A stretch of DNA of 46,435 nucleotides. It comes from a virus. Where the stretch lies: positions 1 to 46,435 of IMG/VR virus record IMGVR_UViG_3300031951_000300. One strand, 5' to 3'. The notes beneath the pieces were generated by a model. The model was not told the DNA's origin. It made no database searches and saw nothing but the letters and a program-made list of their open reading frames with translations. Made by a program: the position numbers and the translations under genes. Below are positions 40,849 through 46,435 of the stretch, one piece after another (position 1 is the first letter of the stretch; each line of letters begins with the position of its first letter).

Positions 40849-41756
40849 TAAAGCTTGCGGAAGTGAAGGATAGAGTATTGGCTTAGAGTTGCCGTACCAG
40901 CAGTTTCCGTTGCGGTGACAGATATAATATCTCCAGCGTTTAGGTTAGCGAAGGTGGACTGGGTGACAAAGTGGTCGCCAGAAGCCTTAAATTCCGTCTC
41001 TGAAGAGTTGACCATAACTCCGTTTACCATAAAGTCAAACTGGACAGAGGTAGACGTTGCTGCGGTAACAACTGGAGCGCAGAGCGTAATCTGGTAGATT
41101 CCACCATCCTGAAGGAACGTGACTGAGTCGTTTGTTCCCCCGTATACGGTGGTGATGTCGTAGTATGCGCCGCCGTCTCCAACTTTATTAGACTCTGTCG
41201 CAAGGCTTCCTATGGGCTGAAACTCTAGGTATGCTGGAGCTCCTGTAAGCGTAAGCGTCGCTGCCGTGCGAGCAACAAGTTCTGGGGCTGACTGATATCC
41301 TCCGGGGTTTATCAGAGACTTAAGGTTTGAGTAGTCTATCCTCCTCCAAGAGTTGGTAGATACGTCATAAATCAAAAACCTGTCTCCGTTGGCGATGGCA
41401 CCAATGTCAGATATAGACGACGGATTGTCAAGGCGTACCGTTGAGCTGGTGATGGCAAGAGGTAGGGTCGCCGTTGTAACGGCGCCTCCTGAAAAGGCGG
41501 CAGCGTTAAGGGTTCGCTTTACGACTTGGTTGGATGCGTTAAGCAGAAGCGCTGATGTCTCGGTAGACCCAGTAGCTGGAACCGTTGGGAACTCCAAGAT
41601 TCCGTTGACGCCTACTTTGGTGGTAGCAACCTGAAGTGCTGTTGCCACTCCGTCTCCTGACTCTACGTTCTTAAGGGTGGTGGTAGCGGTGTTCGTCGCC
41701 AGCTTTAGCAGCGAAGCAAATGCGTTCTTTACCTTTTGTCCACTAAGTGTTGCCAT
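40848..41756 (-). CDS. Fibre protein with C1q-like C-terminal domain
   Basis: The likely start is ATG 41756 (MATLSGQKVKNAFASLLKLA), a virion-attachment N-terminus familiar from Bacteroidota phage fibres, giving 302 aa. A beta-rich shaft follows (LLLNASNQVVKRTLNAAAFS), with a segment DRFLIYDVSTNSWRRIDYSN typical of fibre linkers. The last ~130 residues have the C1q/TNF-like jelly-roll pattern (GGIYQITLCAPVVTAATSTS, VQFDFMVNGVMVNSSETEFK, LNAGDIISVTATETAGTATL). C1q-like heads form trimers at fibre tips and bind ligands. A TATCTTTG box lies 17 bases upstream. A gene starting further upstream would overlap the divergent promoter. Confidence 0.7.
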   Translation of the reverse strand: MATLSGQKVKNAFASLLKLATNTATTTLKNVESGDGVATALQVATTKVGVNGILEFPTVPATGSTETSALLLNASNQVVKRTLNAAAFSGGAVTTATLPLAITSSTVRLDNPSSISDIGAIANGDRFLIYDVSTNSWRRIDYSNLKSLINPGGYQSAPELVARTAATLTLTGAPAYLEFQPIGSLATESNKVGDGGAYYDITTVYGGTNDSVTFLQDGGIYQITLCAPVVTAATSTSVQFDFMVNGVMVNSSETEFKASGDHFVTQSTFANLNAGDIISVTATETAGTATLSQYSILHFRKL

Positions 41757-41762
41757 ATTTCG

Positions 41763-41770
41763 TACTTTTG
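41763..41770 (+). promoter_or_regulatory. -7 box TACTTTTG for the + strand regulator gene
   Basis: TACTTTTG lies 23 bases before the TTG start at 41794 and only three bases from the opposite-facing box at 41774-41781, so the two promoters compete or are co-regulated. A TTTTG occurs 24 bases upstream, slightly outside the usual spacing. Confidence 0.5.
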
Positions 41771-41773
41771 CTA

Positions 41774-41781
41774 CAAAGATA
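41774..41781 (-). promoter_or_regulatory. -7 box TATCTTTG for the C1q-like fibre operon
   Basis: TATCTTTG on the - strand, 17 bases before the ATG at 41756. It overlaps the leader of the divergent + strand gene. Confidence 0.5.
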
Positions 41782-41793
41782 CAATTTACTTCA

Positions 41794-42423
41794 TTGGCTA
41801 AAAAGTTCAAGAAAAAAGAAGACCTAAAGTTTAGGGACTTCGCATACCGTGATGAACGCGGTCCTACCCTATACAAATTTGTCTGGCACGCCAACAAGTT
41901 TATGAAGCAGGAGTATAAGCTCCTGCCAATACAGGTAGACTTCCTTCTCTTCGCCTACGACCTAGAGTTTTTCACCATCGAGTGGATGGGACAACAGCTG
42001 TCGAAGTCCTACAACCAGACCAAGGACTGGTTAACTGTTAGGATGAAGAAGCGGGAATTGCTGTTCGACTACTTCTCGATGGAGGATATCGACATACACA
42101 AGGACACCTCTATGTGGTTTCGTGATGAAAACAGGTGGAACTACCGAAAAAGATACTCACTAACTCAGCAGGGGCGTATGATTGTGGAAAGGTGGAGGGA
42201 TATAGCCTCTGGAAAGGAGACTGTGGAGCTTCAGTACGACAAAAAAACCGTAAACAAGACCATCCCCAACAGGGCAGAGGGTATTCCTACAGTTCTTTTG
42301 GGCAGAAAGCTAAAAGGACACGAGGATACTCCCCTTGGCAAGAAGATTATCGCTCAGGCTAAGATTGATGGGCGGAGTATAGCCGGAATTTTGCCTCCTT
42401 CGAAGCACCTTCGTGAGGGGTAA
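41794..42423 (+). CDS. Winged-helix-like DNA-binding protein, candidate phage regulator
   Basis: A TTG at 41794 gives a 209-aa protein starting MAKKFKKKEDLKFRDFAYRD; an open frame further upstream runs through the promoter region and is not used. The middle resembles a MarR/replication-relaxase winged helix: LLPIQVDFLLFAYDLEFFTI, MGQQLSKSYNQTKDWLTVRM (recognition region) and RYSLTQQGRMIVERWRDI (the wing-helix 'xxLTxxGrxxvexw' end). The C-terminal tail is basic (RKLKGHEDTPLGKKII). It is the only + strand gene in the 40-kb late block and shares a promoter region with the fibre operon. This suggests a transcriptional regulator. Its 3' end overlaps a - strand mini-gene by 65 bases. Confidence 0.6.
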   Translation: MAKKFKKKEDLKFRDFAYRDERGPTLYKFVWHANKFMKQEYKLLPIQVDFLLFAYDLEFFTIEWMGQQLSKSYNQTKDWLTVRMKKRELLFDYFSMEDIDIHKDTSMWFRDENRWNYRKRYSLTQQGRMIVERWRDIASGKETVELQYDKKTVNKTIPNRAEGIPTVLLGRKLKGHEDTPLGKKIIAQAKIDGRSIAGILPPSKHLREG

Positions 42424-42532
42424 ACTTACCGTCCTTGTCAGCCATCACATAGTAACGACCTTTCTCCATCATCCAGTGGTGGCCCGCTGGTGCTGGAACC
42501 ATTACGTGGCTGTCTTTTTTCTTGGCCTTCAT
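42359..42532 (-). CDS. Small protein (57 aa), MKAK start, overlaps the + strand regulator
   Basis: ATG at 42532 overlaps the lipoprotein stop (TAATG) and the frame runs to TAG at 42359. The product begins MKAKKKDSHVMVPAPAGHHW. It contains EKGRYYVMADKDGKF and ends in EGASKEAKFRLYSAHQS, a sensible composition. It shares the MKAK start with two other small genes at 44058-44240 and 44247-44849. The last 65 bases are antisense to the end of the + strand gene, so both strands are coding there. Function unknown. Confidence 0.6.
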   Translation of the reverse strand: MKAKKKDSHVMVPAPAGHHWMMEKGRYYVMADKDGKFTPHEGASKEAKFRLYSAHQS

Positions 42533-43227
42533 TAGAGTTTTGCTTTTTTCTGTGCTTTCTTGCTCATCTCCATAACTGGAACTGGAGTTCCTACTGGGTA
42601 TGGCTTTCCTGCTATCGCTGCAGTGATTGACTTCATACCAGTCTTTACGTCGATAGCCCTACGCAGAGGAACAGCTGCCTCATTCATAGGTCCGTAGCAT
42701 TTAGCAAGAACGATTCCTGTCTCTGTGGTATCGAAAACCTCACAGGGCATACAGAACATATTGCTCTCGCTTGTTACCGCGTAGTCTGTGTTAACGATAA
42801 ACGAGCGGTTCTTTGGGTGCATCATCTCCCAATCCTGTGTTTTAGGATTGTACTGAGGAATAAAGCTAGATGTGTCAAAGTACCAGTACAGAGACCATAC
42901 TGACTTACCATCCCATACCGTGCTTCCGTCGTTGTTTGGGTACTGAAAGTTTCTATCGGTACTGAATTCAGAACCCCAGCTAAAACTATAGCCTTCCATA
43001 GCTAGGTTAGAGACTGAAGGTCCGTCTAGAACTGGGCAGATAGAACATCCCTCTTCAAATACCTTTCCTTGGACTACGATTTGCCTTCCCGTTAGCTCAG
43101 CACCCGATGCTCCACAGAAGGCATATAGGCCTTCGTGGATCTTAAGGGCCTTAGCGTCTTTTGATTCTTCAGTTGCGCAGCTTAGTAGTGCTGAAGCAGC
43201 AAGCAGTGATAATAATGTATTTTTCAT
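42532..43227 (-). CDS. Phage-encoded lipoprotein with two CxxC motifs
   Basis: The 231-aa protein has a lipoprotein signal (MKNTLLSLLAASALLSC, lipobox LLSC with C17). The mature part has GLYAFCGASGAELTGRQIVV, CSICPVLDG and MFCMPCEVFD, giving two CxxC pairs, and an aromatic-rich centre (VWSLYWYFDTSSFIPQYN). The C-terminus is basic (MEMSKKAQKKAKL). A lipoprotein encoded among late genes could alter the host envelope, for example by superinfection exclusion. The paired CxxC could bind metal or form disulfides. No family recognised. Confidence 0.65.
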   Translation of the reverse strand: MKNTLLSLLAASALLSCATEESKDAKALKIHEGLYAFCGASGAELTGRQIVVQGKVFEEGCSICPVLDGPSVSNLAMEGYSFSWGSEFSTDRNFQYPNNDGSTVWDGKSVWSLYWYFDTSSFIPQYNPKTQDWEMMHPKNRSFIVNTDYAVTSESNMFCMPCEVFDTTETGIVLAKCYGPMNEAAVPLRRAIDVKTGMKSITAAIAGKPYPVGTPVPVMEMSKKAQKKAKL

Positions 43228-43239
43228 ATTGTGGGTTGT

Positions 43240-43458
43240 TTACTTTTTAGATCTGTTCTTTACTGCTGATATAAACCTACGCTCAGTATGGTCGTAGTCT
43301 AGGCCATCTCCGTTTCCGTACTTGCCGGCTTGTCGATTCTTTCTGTTGAGCTCAGCCCGGTACTTCTTACGCTCGTCGGTGGAGTGATACTCTGTATCGT
43401 ACTCCTTCTTCTTTTGGTAAGCCTTGGGGTTGCTGTCGTAGTACTTTTTAGTTTTCAC
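43240..43458 (-). CDS. Small basic protein with HNH-like GDGxDxDH motif
   Basis: The 72-aa protein is Lys/Tyr-rich at the start (MKTKKYYDSNPKAYQKKKEY), then RKKYRAELNRKNRQAGKY. It has GNGDGLDYDHTERRFI near the end, similar to HNH-type small phage proteins in which a KGDGxDxDH segment is the first half of the HNH fold. The second half is too short for a complete nuclease. It may be a degenerate HNH protein or a DNA-binding virion protein. ATGA overlap with the methyltransferase gene upstream. Confidence 0.6.
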   Translation of the reverse strand: MKTKKYYDSNPKAYQKKKEYDTEYHSTDERKKYRAELNRKNRQAGKYGNGDGLDYDHTERRFISAVKNRSKK

Positions 43459-44036
43459 TTCTCTAGCTCAAAAATCAGGTCGTCGCTTCTTAATTTGTTT
43501 TCTCGGAAGTCAAAGGTCCGATATTTTTCGTAACCAAATTTCTTTGCGTGAGACGCTAGTTCCTCAAACCACTCTACGCTCTGGAGGTCTTCGATGATAA
43601 GCTTGCCTCCCTTTTTAACCTTTGGCATCCACAGCTCGATGGCTATCTTCATACTCTCTATGCTATGGGGTCCGTCGTCAATGATGTAGTCATAGCTGTT
43701 GTCTTTGTGGGTGTCTACAACAGCCTTGTCGTACCCATCACCAATGATGATCTCAATCCTTGGGAACTCACGACCAAGTGATGCTTCTTTATAGTTGTTT
43801 AAACACGAATCCATTACATCTATGCCAACAATCTTGGCATTCGTAAACCATTCGTGCCAGAGTATCAGGCTTCCTCCGTTCTGTACACCAATCTCAAGTA
43901 CTGACGTAACCCTGTCTGGGTTAGCAAACTCTTCAGTGTAGTATGCCTCTAGGTAGTCGTGGAACGAACCTTTATCCGTAGTAGGCCATCCGTTGGAGTC
44001 TACACAGTATTCGCTGTAGATATCAATTAGGTTCAT
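43455..44036 (-). CDS. Class I SAM-dependent methyltransferase-like protein
   Basis: The likely start is ATG 44036 (MNLIDIYSEYCVDSNGWPTT), 193 aa. The Rossmann core is visible: motif I VLEIGVQNGGSLILWHEWF (E-x-G-x-x-x-G), motif II KIVGIDVMDSC, a strand IEIIIGDGYD and motif IV YDYIIDDGPHS, then KKGGKLIIEDLQS. This form (DDGPHS, GGKLIIED) is that of TylF/cephalosporin-hydroxylase-like small methyltransferases that modify sugars or small molecules. The substrate in the phage is unknown; glycan or nucleotide-sugar modification is possible alongside the glycosyltransferase at 1387. Confidence 0.75.
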   Translation of the reverse strand: MNLIDIYSEYCVDSNGWPTTDKGSFHDYLEAYYTEEFANPDRVTSVLEIGVQNGGSLILWHEWFTNAKIVGIDVMDSCLNNYKEASLGREFPRIEIIIGDGYDKAVVDTHKDNSYDYIIDDGPHSIESMKIAIELWMPKVKKGGKLIIEDLQSVEWFEELASHAKKFGYEKYRTFDFRENKLRSDDLIFELEK

Positions 44037-44057
44037 AAGCAATTTTGCTTACAATAT

Positions 44058-44240
44058 CTAGTCTTCGTCCTCTTCGTAGAAGCAGGCCTTGAACTTGTAG
44101 TGAGTAGGAGTCTTGCCTGAGGCTTTGACAGCAGCTTCAAGCTGCTTCATACCAGAGGCCATATCCATTGACTTGATTTCAATCTCCTCACTAGACTCCT
44201 CACTCATCTTACCACCGTAGTTGTATTTCTTAGCTTTCAT
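44058..44240 (-). CDS. Small protein with MKAK...GGKM leader
   Basis: The 60-aa protein begins MKAKKYNYGGKMSEESSEEI, has MASGMKQLEAAVKASG in the middle and an acidic end CFYEEDED. The leader resembles that of the neighbour upstream (MKAKMTVYQNGGKM). A real small gene with a close start/stop context. Function unknown. Confidence 0.65.
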   Translation of the reverse strand: MKAKKYNYGGKMSEESSEEIEIKSMDMASGMKQLEAAVKASGKTPTHYKFKACFYEEDED

Positions 44241-44246
44241 AACTGT

Positions 44247-44849
44247 TTACTTTTTCTTTAGCATCTTAAAGTCAATGGCGGAAATCTTTCCGTCCTTGTT
44301 CTTGTCAATCTTTACTTGGCCTCCCATAAGGTACTTCTTCATCTTGCCGCCCATACCGTATTCCATCTTACCGCCGCCCATCATCTTCTTTGCGGGGGCT
44401 GACTCTTTGGCCTTTATTACGCGGTTCTCTACGCGAGCTGCTTTTCCTAGAAGTCGGTCAGCCTTACGCTCCCTACCCTCGTCTACTGCTTTGTTGCCAC
44501 GAGCTACAAGGTTGGCTTCGCGATTCTCAAGTCTTTTGACTTTGTCTTCTACCTTTCCGCCTTTAGCGTATGTCATATCCACCTTGCCGCCACCAGTATA
44601 CTTTTTCATATCCTCACGAATCTTGTCCATCTGAACTTTTACGCCAGAGGCGGTAGTGGGCTCACCCTTCTTGGTCCAGTAGTCGTACTCCTTCTGGAGT
44701 TTATTAATCTTCTCGGCCATCATACCGCGTCGAGCCTCTTCCTTGTTAAACTTAGGAATAGAACCGAACAGCTTTCTAGCAAGCTCTTGCTTCTTATCGT
44801 CCGCAGTCATCTTACCGCCGTTCTGGTAAACAGTCATCTTTGCTTTCAT
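44247..44849 (-). CDS. Lys/Gly-rich protein with repeated GGK motifs and EF-hand-like end
   Basis: The start is ATG 44849, right after a TATCTTTG box, giving 200 aa; an upstream in-frame start would overlap the promoter. The protein starts MKAKMTVYQNGGKMTADDKK. It has a helical basic body (EKINKLQKEYDYWTKKG, KRLENREANLVARGNKAVDE) and several Gly-Gly-Lys/Met units (YTGGGKVDMTYAKGGKV, MMGGGKMEYGMGGKMKKYLM). It ends in DKNKDGKISAIDF, the DxNxDGxIxxxD loop of EF-hand/dockerin calcium sites. Similar GGxM motifs occur in the internal virion protein at 15035. A virion or packaging role is a guess. Confidence 0.65.
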   Translation of the reverse strand: MKAKMTVYQNGGKMTADDKKQELARKLFGSIPKFNKEEARRGMMAEKINKLQKEYDYWTKKGEPTTASGVKVQMDKIREDMKKYTGGGKVDMTYAKGGKVEDKVKRLENREANLVARGNKAVDEGRERKADRLLGKAARVENRVIKAKESAPAKKMMGGGKMEYGMGGKMKKYLMGGQVKIDKNKDGKISAIDFKMLKKK

Positions 44850-44854
44850 AGATA

Positions 44855-44862
44855 CAAAGATA
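44855..44862 (-). promoter_or_regulatory. -7 box TATCTTTG, five bases before an ATG
   Basis: TATCTTTG, five bases, ATG at 44849 on the - strand, overlapping the end of the endolysin gene. Same spacing as the boxes at 13608 and 16008. Suggests a leaderless or near-leaderless transcript. Confidence 0.5.
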
Positions 44863-45330
44863 TTATTTAAACGGCTTGTATTTTGTCTTGCCAGCAGCAT
44901 CTCTATAGGCTACAAGTATCTGTTTCCTGTTGGCTCCCTTGCGGTAACCCACGTGAACCCAGTCAGGGTTCTTAGTTGTCCCGAACTCAAATATGCATTG
45001 ATCGAATTCAAGGTTGTTTACGATGAAGTTAAACACATCCATATTGGTTACCCCATTGCCGTGACCATCTTGGTCAAGGTCAAGAGCACGTCCTAGGTTG
45101 TGGTCAGAGGTAGAGCTGCCACCAATAGCCTTATTCAAGGCAGCAGAGCGGTACCCACTAGAAATATAGATAGGAACACCAAAGTGCTCACGTACCTTAT
45201 CAAAGACTTCGGTACAGATTGTCTTAAGGTTCTCTAGATGCTCTGGGGTGGGCTCGTTACTGATACCCTTTCTTTTAGCAGTATCACTCTTGGTGACCTC
45301 AGCTAACGATACGTAGTTACTTAGTTTCAT
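44863..45330 (-). CDS. Endolysin, M15-family peptidase (D-Ala-D-Ala carboxypeptidase type)
   Basis: The 155-aa protein has the M15 zinc-peptidase signature: ISSGYRSAALNKAIGG, then SDHNLGRALDLDQDG (the SxHxxGxAxD motif, H and D as zinc ligands), and DWVHVGYRKG with the third ligand His. The family cleaves peptidoglycan cross-links and is the standard endolysin of Bacteroidota phages. There is no signal peptide, so release depends on a holin (27855-28109). It is separated from the other lysis genes by about 17 kb. A TATCTTTG box lies 33 bases upstream. Confidence 0.85.
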   Translation of the reverse strand: MKLSNYVSLAEVTKSDTAKRKGISNEPTPEHLENLKTICTEVFDKVREHFGVPIYISSGYRSAALNKAIGGSSTSDHNLGRALDLDQDGHGNGVTNMDVFNFIVNNLEFDQCIFEFGTTKNPDWVHVGYRKGANRKQILVAYRDAAGKTKYKPFK

Positions 45331-45363
45331 AAGAAAACTTGTTTTGCGGTGTTAATCATAGGG

Positions 45364-45371
45364 CAAAGATA
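45364..45371 (-). promoter_or_regulatory. -7 box TATCTTTG for the endolysin gene
   Basis: TATCTTTG on the - strand, between the GIY-YIG terminator and the endolysin ATG (33 bases away). No -33 TTG at normal distance. Confidence 0.5.
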
Positions 45372-45378
45372 GCCACAA

Positions 45379-45399
45379 TAAAAAAGGGCCCGAAGGCCC
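45379..45399 (-). terminator. Intrinsic terminator after the GIY-YIG gene
   Basis: GGGCC (45386-45390) and GGCCC (45395-45399) form a GC stem with loop CGAA. On the - strand it is followed by TTTTTTATT. Confidence 0.85.
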
Positions 45400-45432
45400 T
45401 AATCGCAGAATCTGTCGTCACAACACAATCCA

Positions 45433-45957
45433 CTATGCAAATTTAGGGTTTTGCATCCTAAGCAAAAAATTAGCTGGCAACATAACCCACCTCTTGTATA
45501 TCGATAAATTCTTACTCTTCCTGATAGAGTCAGTAGTTCTAAGCTTTACGTGCTTGTCGTAACCCTTACTCCTTCCATTTCTGTTTACCCATTTAAGAAA
45601 TGTTGATTTACTTACACCAACAGCTAAAGAAGCTGAAATTGCAGATAGGTAAATTAGTTTTGTCTCAATGTCAACATATATGTATGACAATCCTCCGTTA
45701 CCACCACCAGAGATGTTGTAACAGTTCTCTATCCTATAAGCCGATATCCATAGGTTCTCAAGATCATTTAGCTGTTGCATTGTTTCTGCCCAGCATATCA
45801 CCTCTGTATGAAAGTTTTCCTTACCGTAGAGCTCAAATGCATCAATAAGGACCTTTCCGGACCCCTTGTATGACTTACTGAACTTAGAAGACCTATGTTG
45901 TCCTATGTATATCCAGTTGTTTAACTTGTTGGTTGTCTTGTAGATGTATCCTATCAT
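45433..45957 (-). CDS. GIY-YIG homing-type endonuclease
   Basis: The 174-aa protein starts at ATG 45957 with MIGYIYKTTNKLNNWIYIGQ, the GIY...YIG core. It continues with the family pattern SYKGSGKVLIDAFELYGKEN, FHTEVICWAETMQQLNDLEN and an Asn after GGGNGG. The C-terminus has an IENR1/NUMOD-like helix-turn-helix (ISASLAVGVSKSTFLKWVNR) that would give DNA specificity. Such free-standing mobile endonucleases spread between related phages by cutting the homologous locus. It sits beside the noncoding RNA region, so it may have invaded next to it or be linked with an intron-like element. Confidence 0.85.
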   Translation of the reverse strand: MIGYIYKTTNKLNNWIYIGQHRSSKFSKSYKGSGKVLIDAFELYGKENFHTEVICWAETMQQLNDLENLWISAYRIENCYNISGGGNGGLSYIYVDIETKLIYLSAISASLAVGVSKSTFLKWVNRNGRSKGYDKHVKLRTTDSIRKSKNLSIYKRWVMLPANFLLRMQNPKFA

Positions 45958-45981
45958 AGCGTTGTTTGTGTTGTGACAAGA

Positions 45982-45989
45982 CAAATATA
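45982..45989 (-). promoter_or_regulatory. -7 box TATATTTG for the GIY-YIG gene
   Basis: TATATTTG on the - strand, 24 bases before the ATG at 45957 and directly divergent from the promoter of the noncoding RNA. No -33 TTG seen. Confidence 0.5.
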
Positions 45990-45997
45990 CGTAATAT

Positions 45998-46028
45998 TTT
46001 GTGGTTTGGAAAATATTCCGTACCTTCG
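45998..46028 (+). promoter_or_regulatory. Promoter of the noncoding RNA, TTTG-N19-TACCTTCG
   Basis: TTTG at 45998-46001 and TACCTTCG at 46021-46028 are 19 bases apart. Only one base departs from the -7 consensus. No coding frame follows, so it should drive the structured RNA. Confidence 0.65.
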
Positions 46029-46029
46029 C

Positions 46030-46435
46030 ATAGCCTAAGGTTCTATAGCTCTATAGTAAAGCGATCTAAAAGACAATCGCTTTAGCTAACAATAGATAGG
46101 GGGCGTCGCCTAAGCAGAGCCCCCACGTTCATCAGTACCTAAAATGCTCAGGCACCTAGAATAAGCGACAACTATGGTCTGTTCGTTCTAGCCCATTATA
46201 GCTGTTGTTTACTCAGTTTACTTGTTATTTTTAAGCTACTAGTAGGAGGTATACGGGTCCTTAGGGACCCTCCACCTCCCAGACCCACAATCATTGAACA
46301 GCTATTAAGACTTCTATCGTCAATGTTTAAGTTTACCCCTCTAGCTTCTTTTTCAACCTAAGGGTTGAAGTCAGAAGCATCTGAGAGTGAGAAATAAATA
46401 TCCAGGGGATAATATACATATATAAACGTACGCAC
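46030..46435 (+). ncRNA. Candidate structured noncoding RNA (3' end may lie outside the window)
   Basis: This ~400-base stretch has no ORF of useful length on either strand. It holds: a 9-bp stem 46057-46065/46076-46084; a 6-bp GC stem 46099-46104/46119-46124; CTAGAA 46156-46161 with TTCTAG 46186-46191, interleaved with ACAAC 46168-46172 and GTTGT 46204-46208 (possible pseudoknot); a two-part hairpin GGAGGT 46245-46250/ACCTCC 46274-46279 enclosing GGGTCC 46255-46260/GGACCC 46265-46270; and another two-part hairpin GCTTCT 46344-46349/AGAAGC 46373-46378 enclosing TTCAACC 46352-46358/GGTTGAA 46363-46369. It does not match tmRNA, tRNA, RNase P or group I intron signatures known to me. Confidence 0.6.

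Noticed and set aside
41677-41793. Longer N-terminus for the + strand regulator
   Set aside because: It would run across the divergent promoters and into the fibre gene. The TTG at 41794 follows the -7 box at a sensible distance.
45438-45445. TAAATTTG as a promoter upstream of the endolysin
   Set aside because: It lies inside the GIY-YIG coding end and before a strong terminator. The box at 45364 is a better candidate.
46030-46435. tmRNA, tRNA or group I intron
   Set aside because: No TTCGA-type T-loop, no acceptor-stem closure, no tag ORF and no P7-like core sequence could be found.

Overview
The window is part of the genome of a tailed, short-tailed-type (podovirus-like) bacteriophage, most likely infecting a member of the Bacteroidota. 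The host inference rests on TAnnTTTG -7 boxes in front of many genes, several with a TTG element 19-21 bases upstream, on the general lack of strong Shine-Dalgarno sequences, and on protein families I know from Bacteroidota phages (DUF5872-like protein, small RPGVH/YRGQG basic protein, M15 endolysin, MIPSGYK-type fibre proteins). The virion genes are portal with a long C-terminal coiled coil, scaffold, capsid, two ring/tail-tubular proteins, a giant tail-hub protein, then three internal or ejected proteins. This order recalls crAss-like phages (Crassvirales), but that placement is inferred. No integrase, repressor or tRNA was seen, so a lytic lifestyle is likely.

Layout. Positions 1-5912 (+ strand) hold replication and nucleotide metabolism: the C-terminal part of a RecA-like helicase, a RusA-like resolvase overlapping a small ORF, a GT-B glycosyltransferase, a PD-(D/E)XK-like nuclease, then nrdB, a stand-alone DnaA-domain-IV protein and nrdA. 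From 5918 to 45957 almost everything is on the - strand. Read in its own direction, this block runs: GIY-YIG endonuclease, M15 endolysin, small GGK-motif proteins, methyltransferase, lipoprotein, C1q-like fibre, GroES-like protein, candidate small terminase, large terminase, portal, YadA-like and LamG-like fibre genes, membrane/lysis cassette, basic proteins, scaffold, major capsid, ring proteins, 1717-aa tail hub, two internal proteins, a 2337-aa polyvalent protein with an HExxH motif, a lipoprotein with a C-terminal membrane helix (u-spanin-like), and two mini-proteins that meet nrdA head-on. The only + strand gene inside this block (41794-42423) looks like a winged-helix DNA-binding protein. 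It is divergently promoted from a structural operon and is a candidate late regulator.

Genes are packed with TAATG or ATGA start/stop overlaps, so translation is probably coupled. Intrinsic terminators followed by new -7 boxes divide the late block at about 45390, 28165, 23600 and 22690. Several small genes were found by reading the sequence directly (5918-6052, 6039-6179, 30273-30353, 32101-32268, 42359-42532).

The last ~400 bases (about 46030-46435) carry no ORF. They are preceded by a well-formed TTTG-N19-TACCTTCG promoter and contain a dense set of perfect inverted repeats, including a possible pseudoknot and a possible kissing interaction (CCTAAGG/CCTTAGG). This looks like an undescribed structured noncoding RNA and is the most interesting part of the window.
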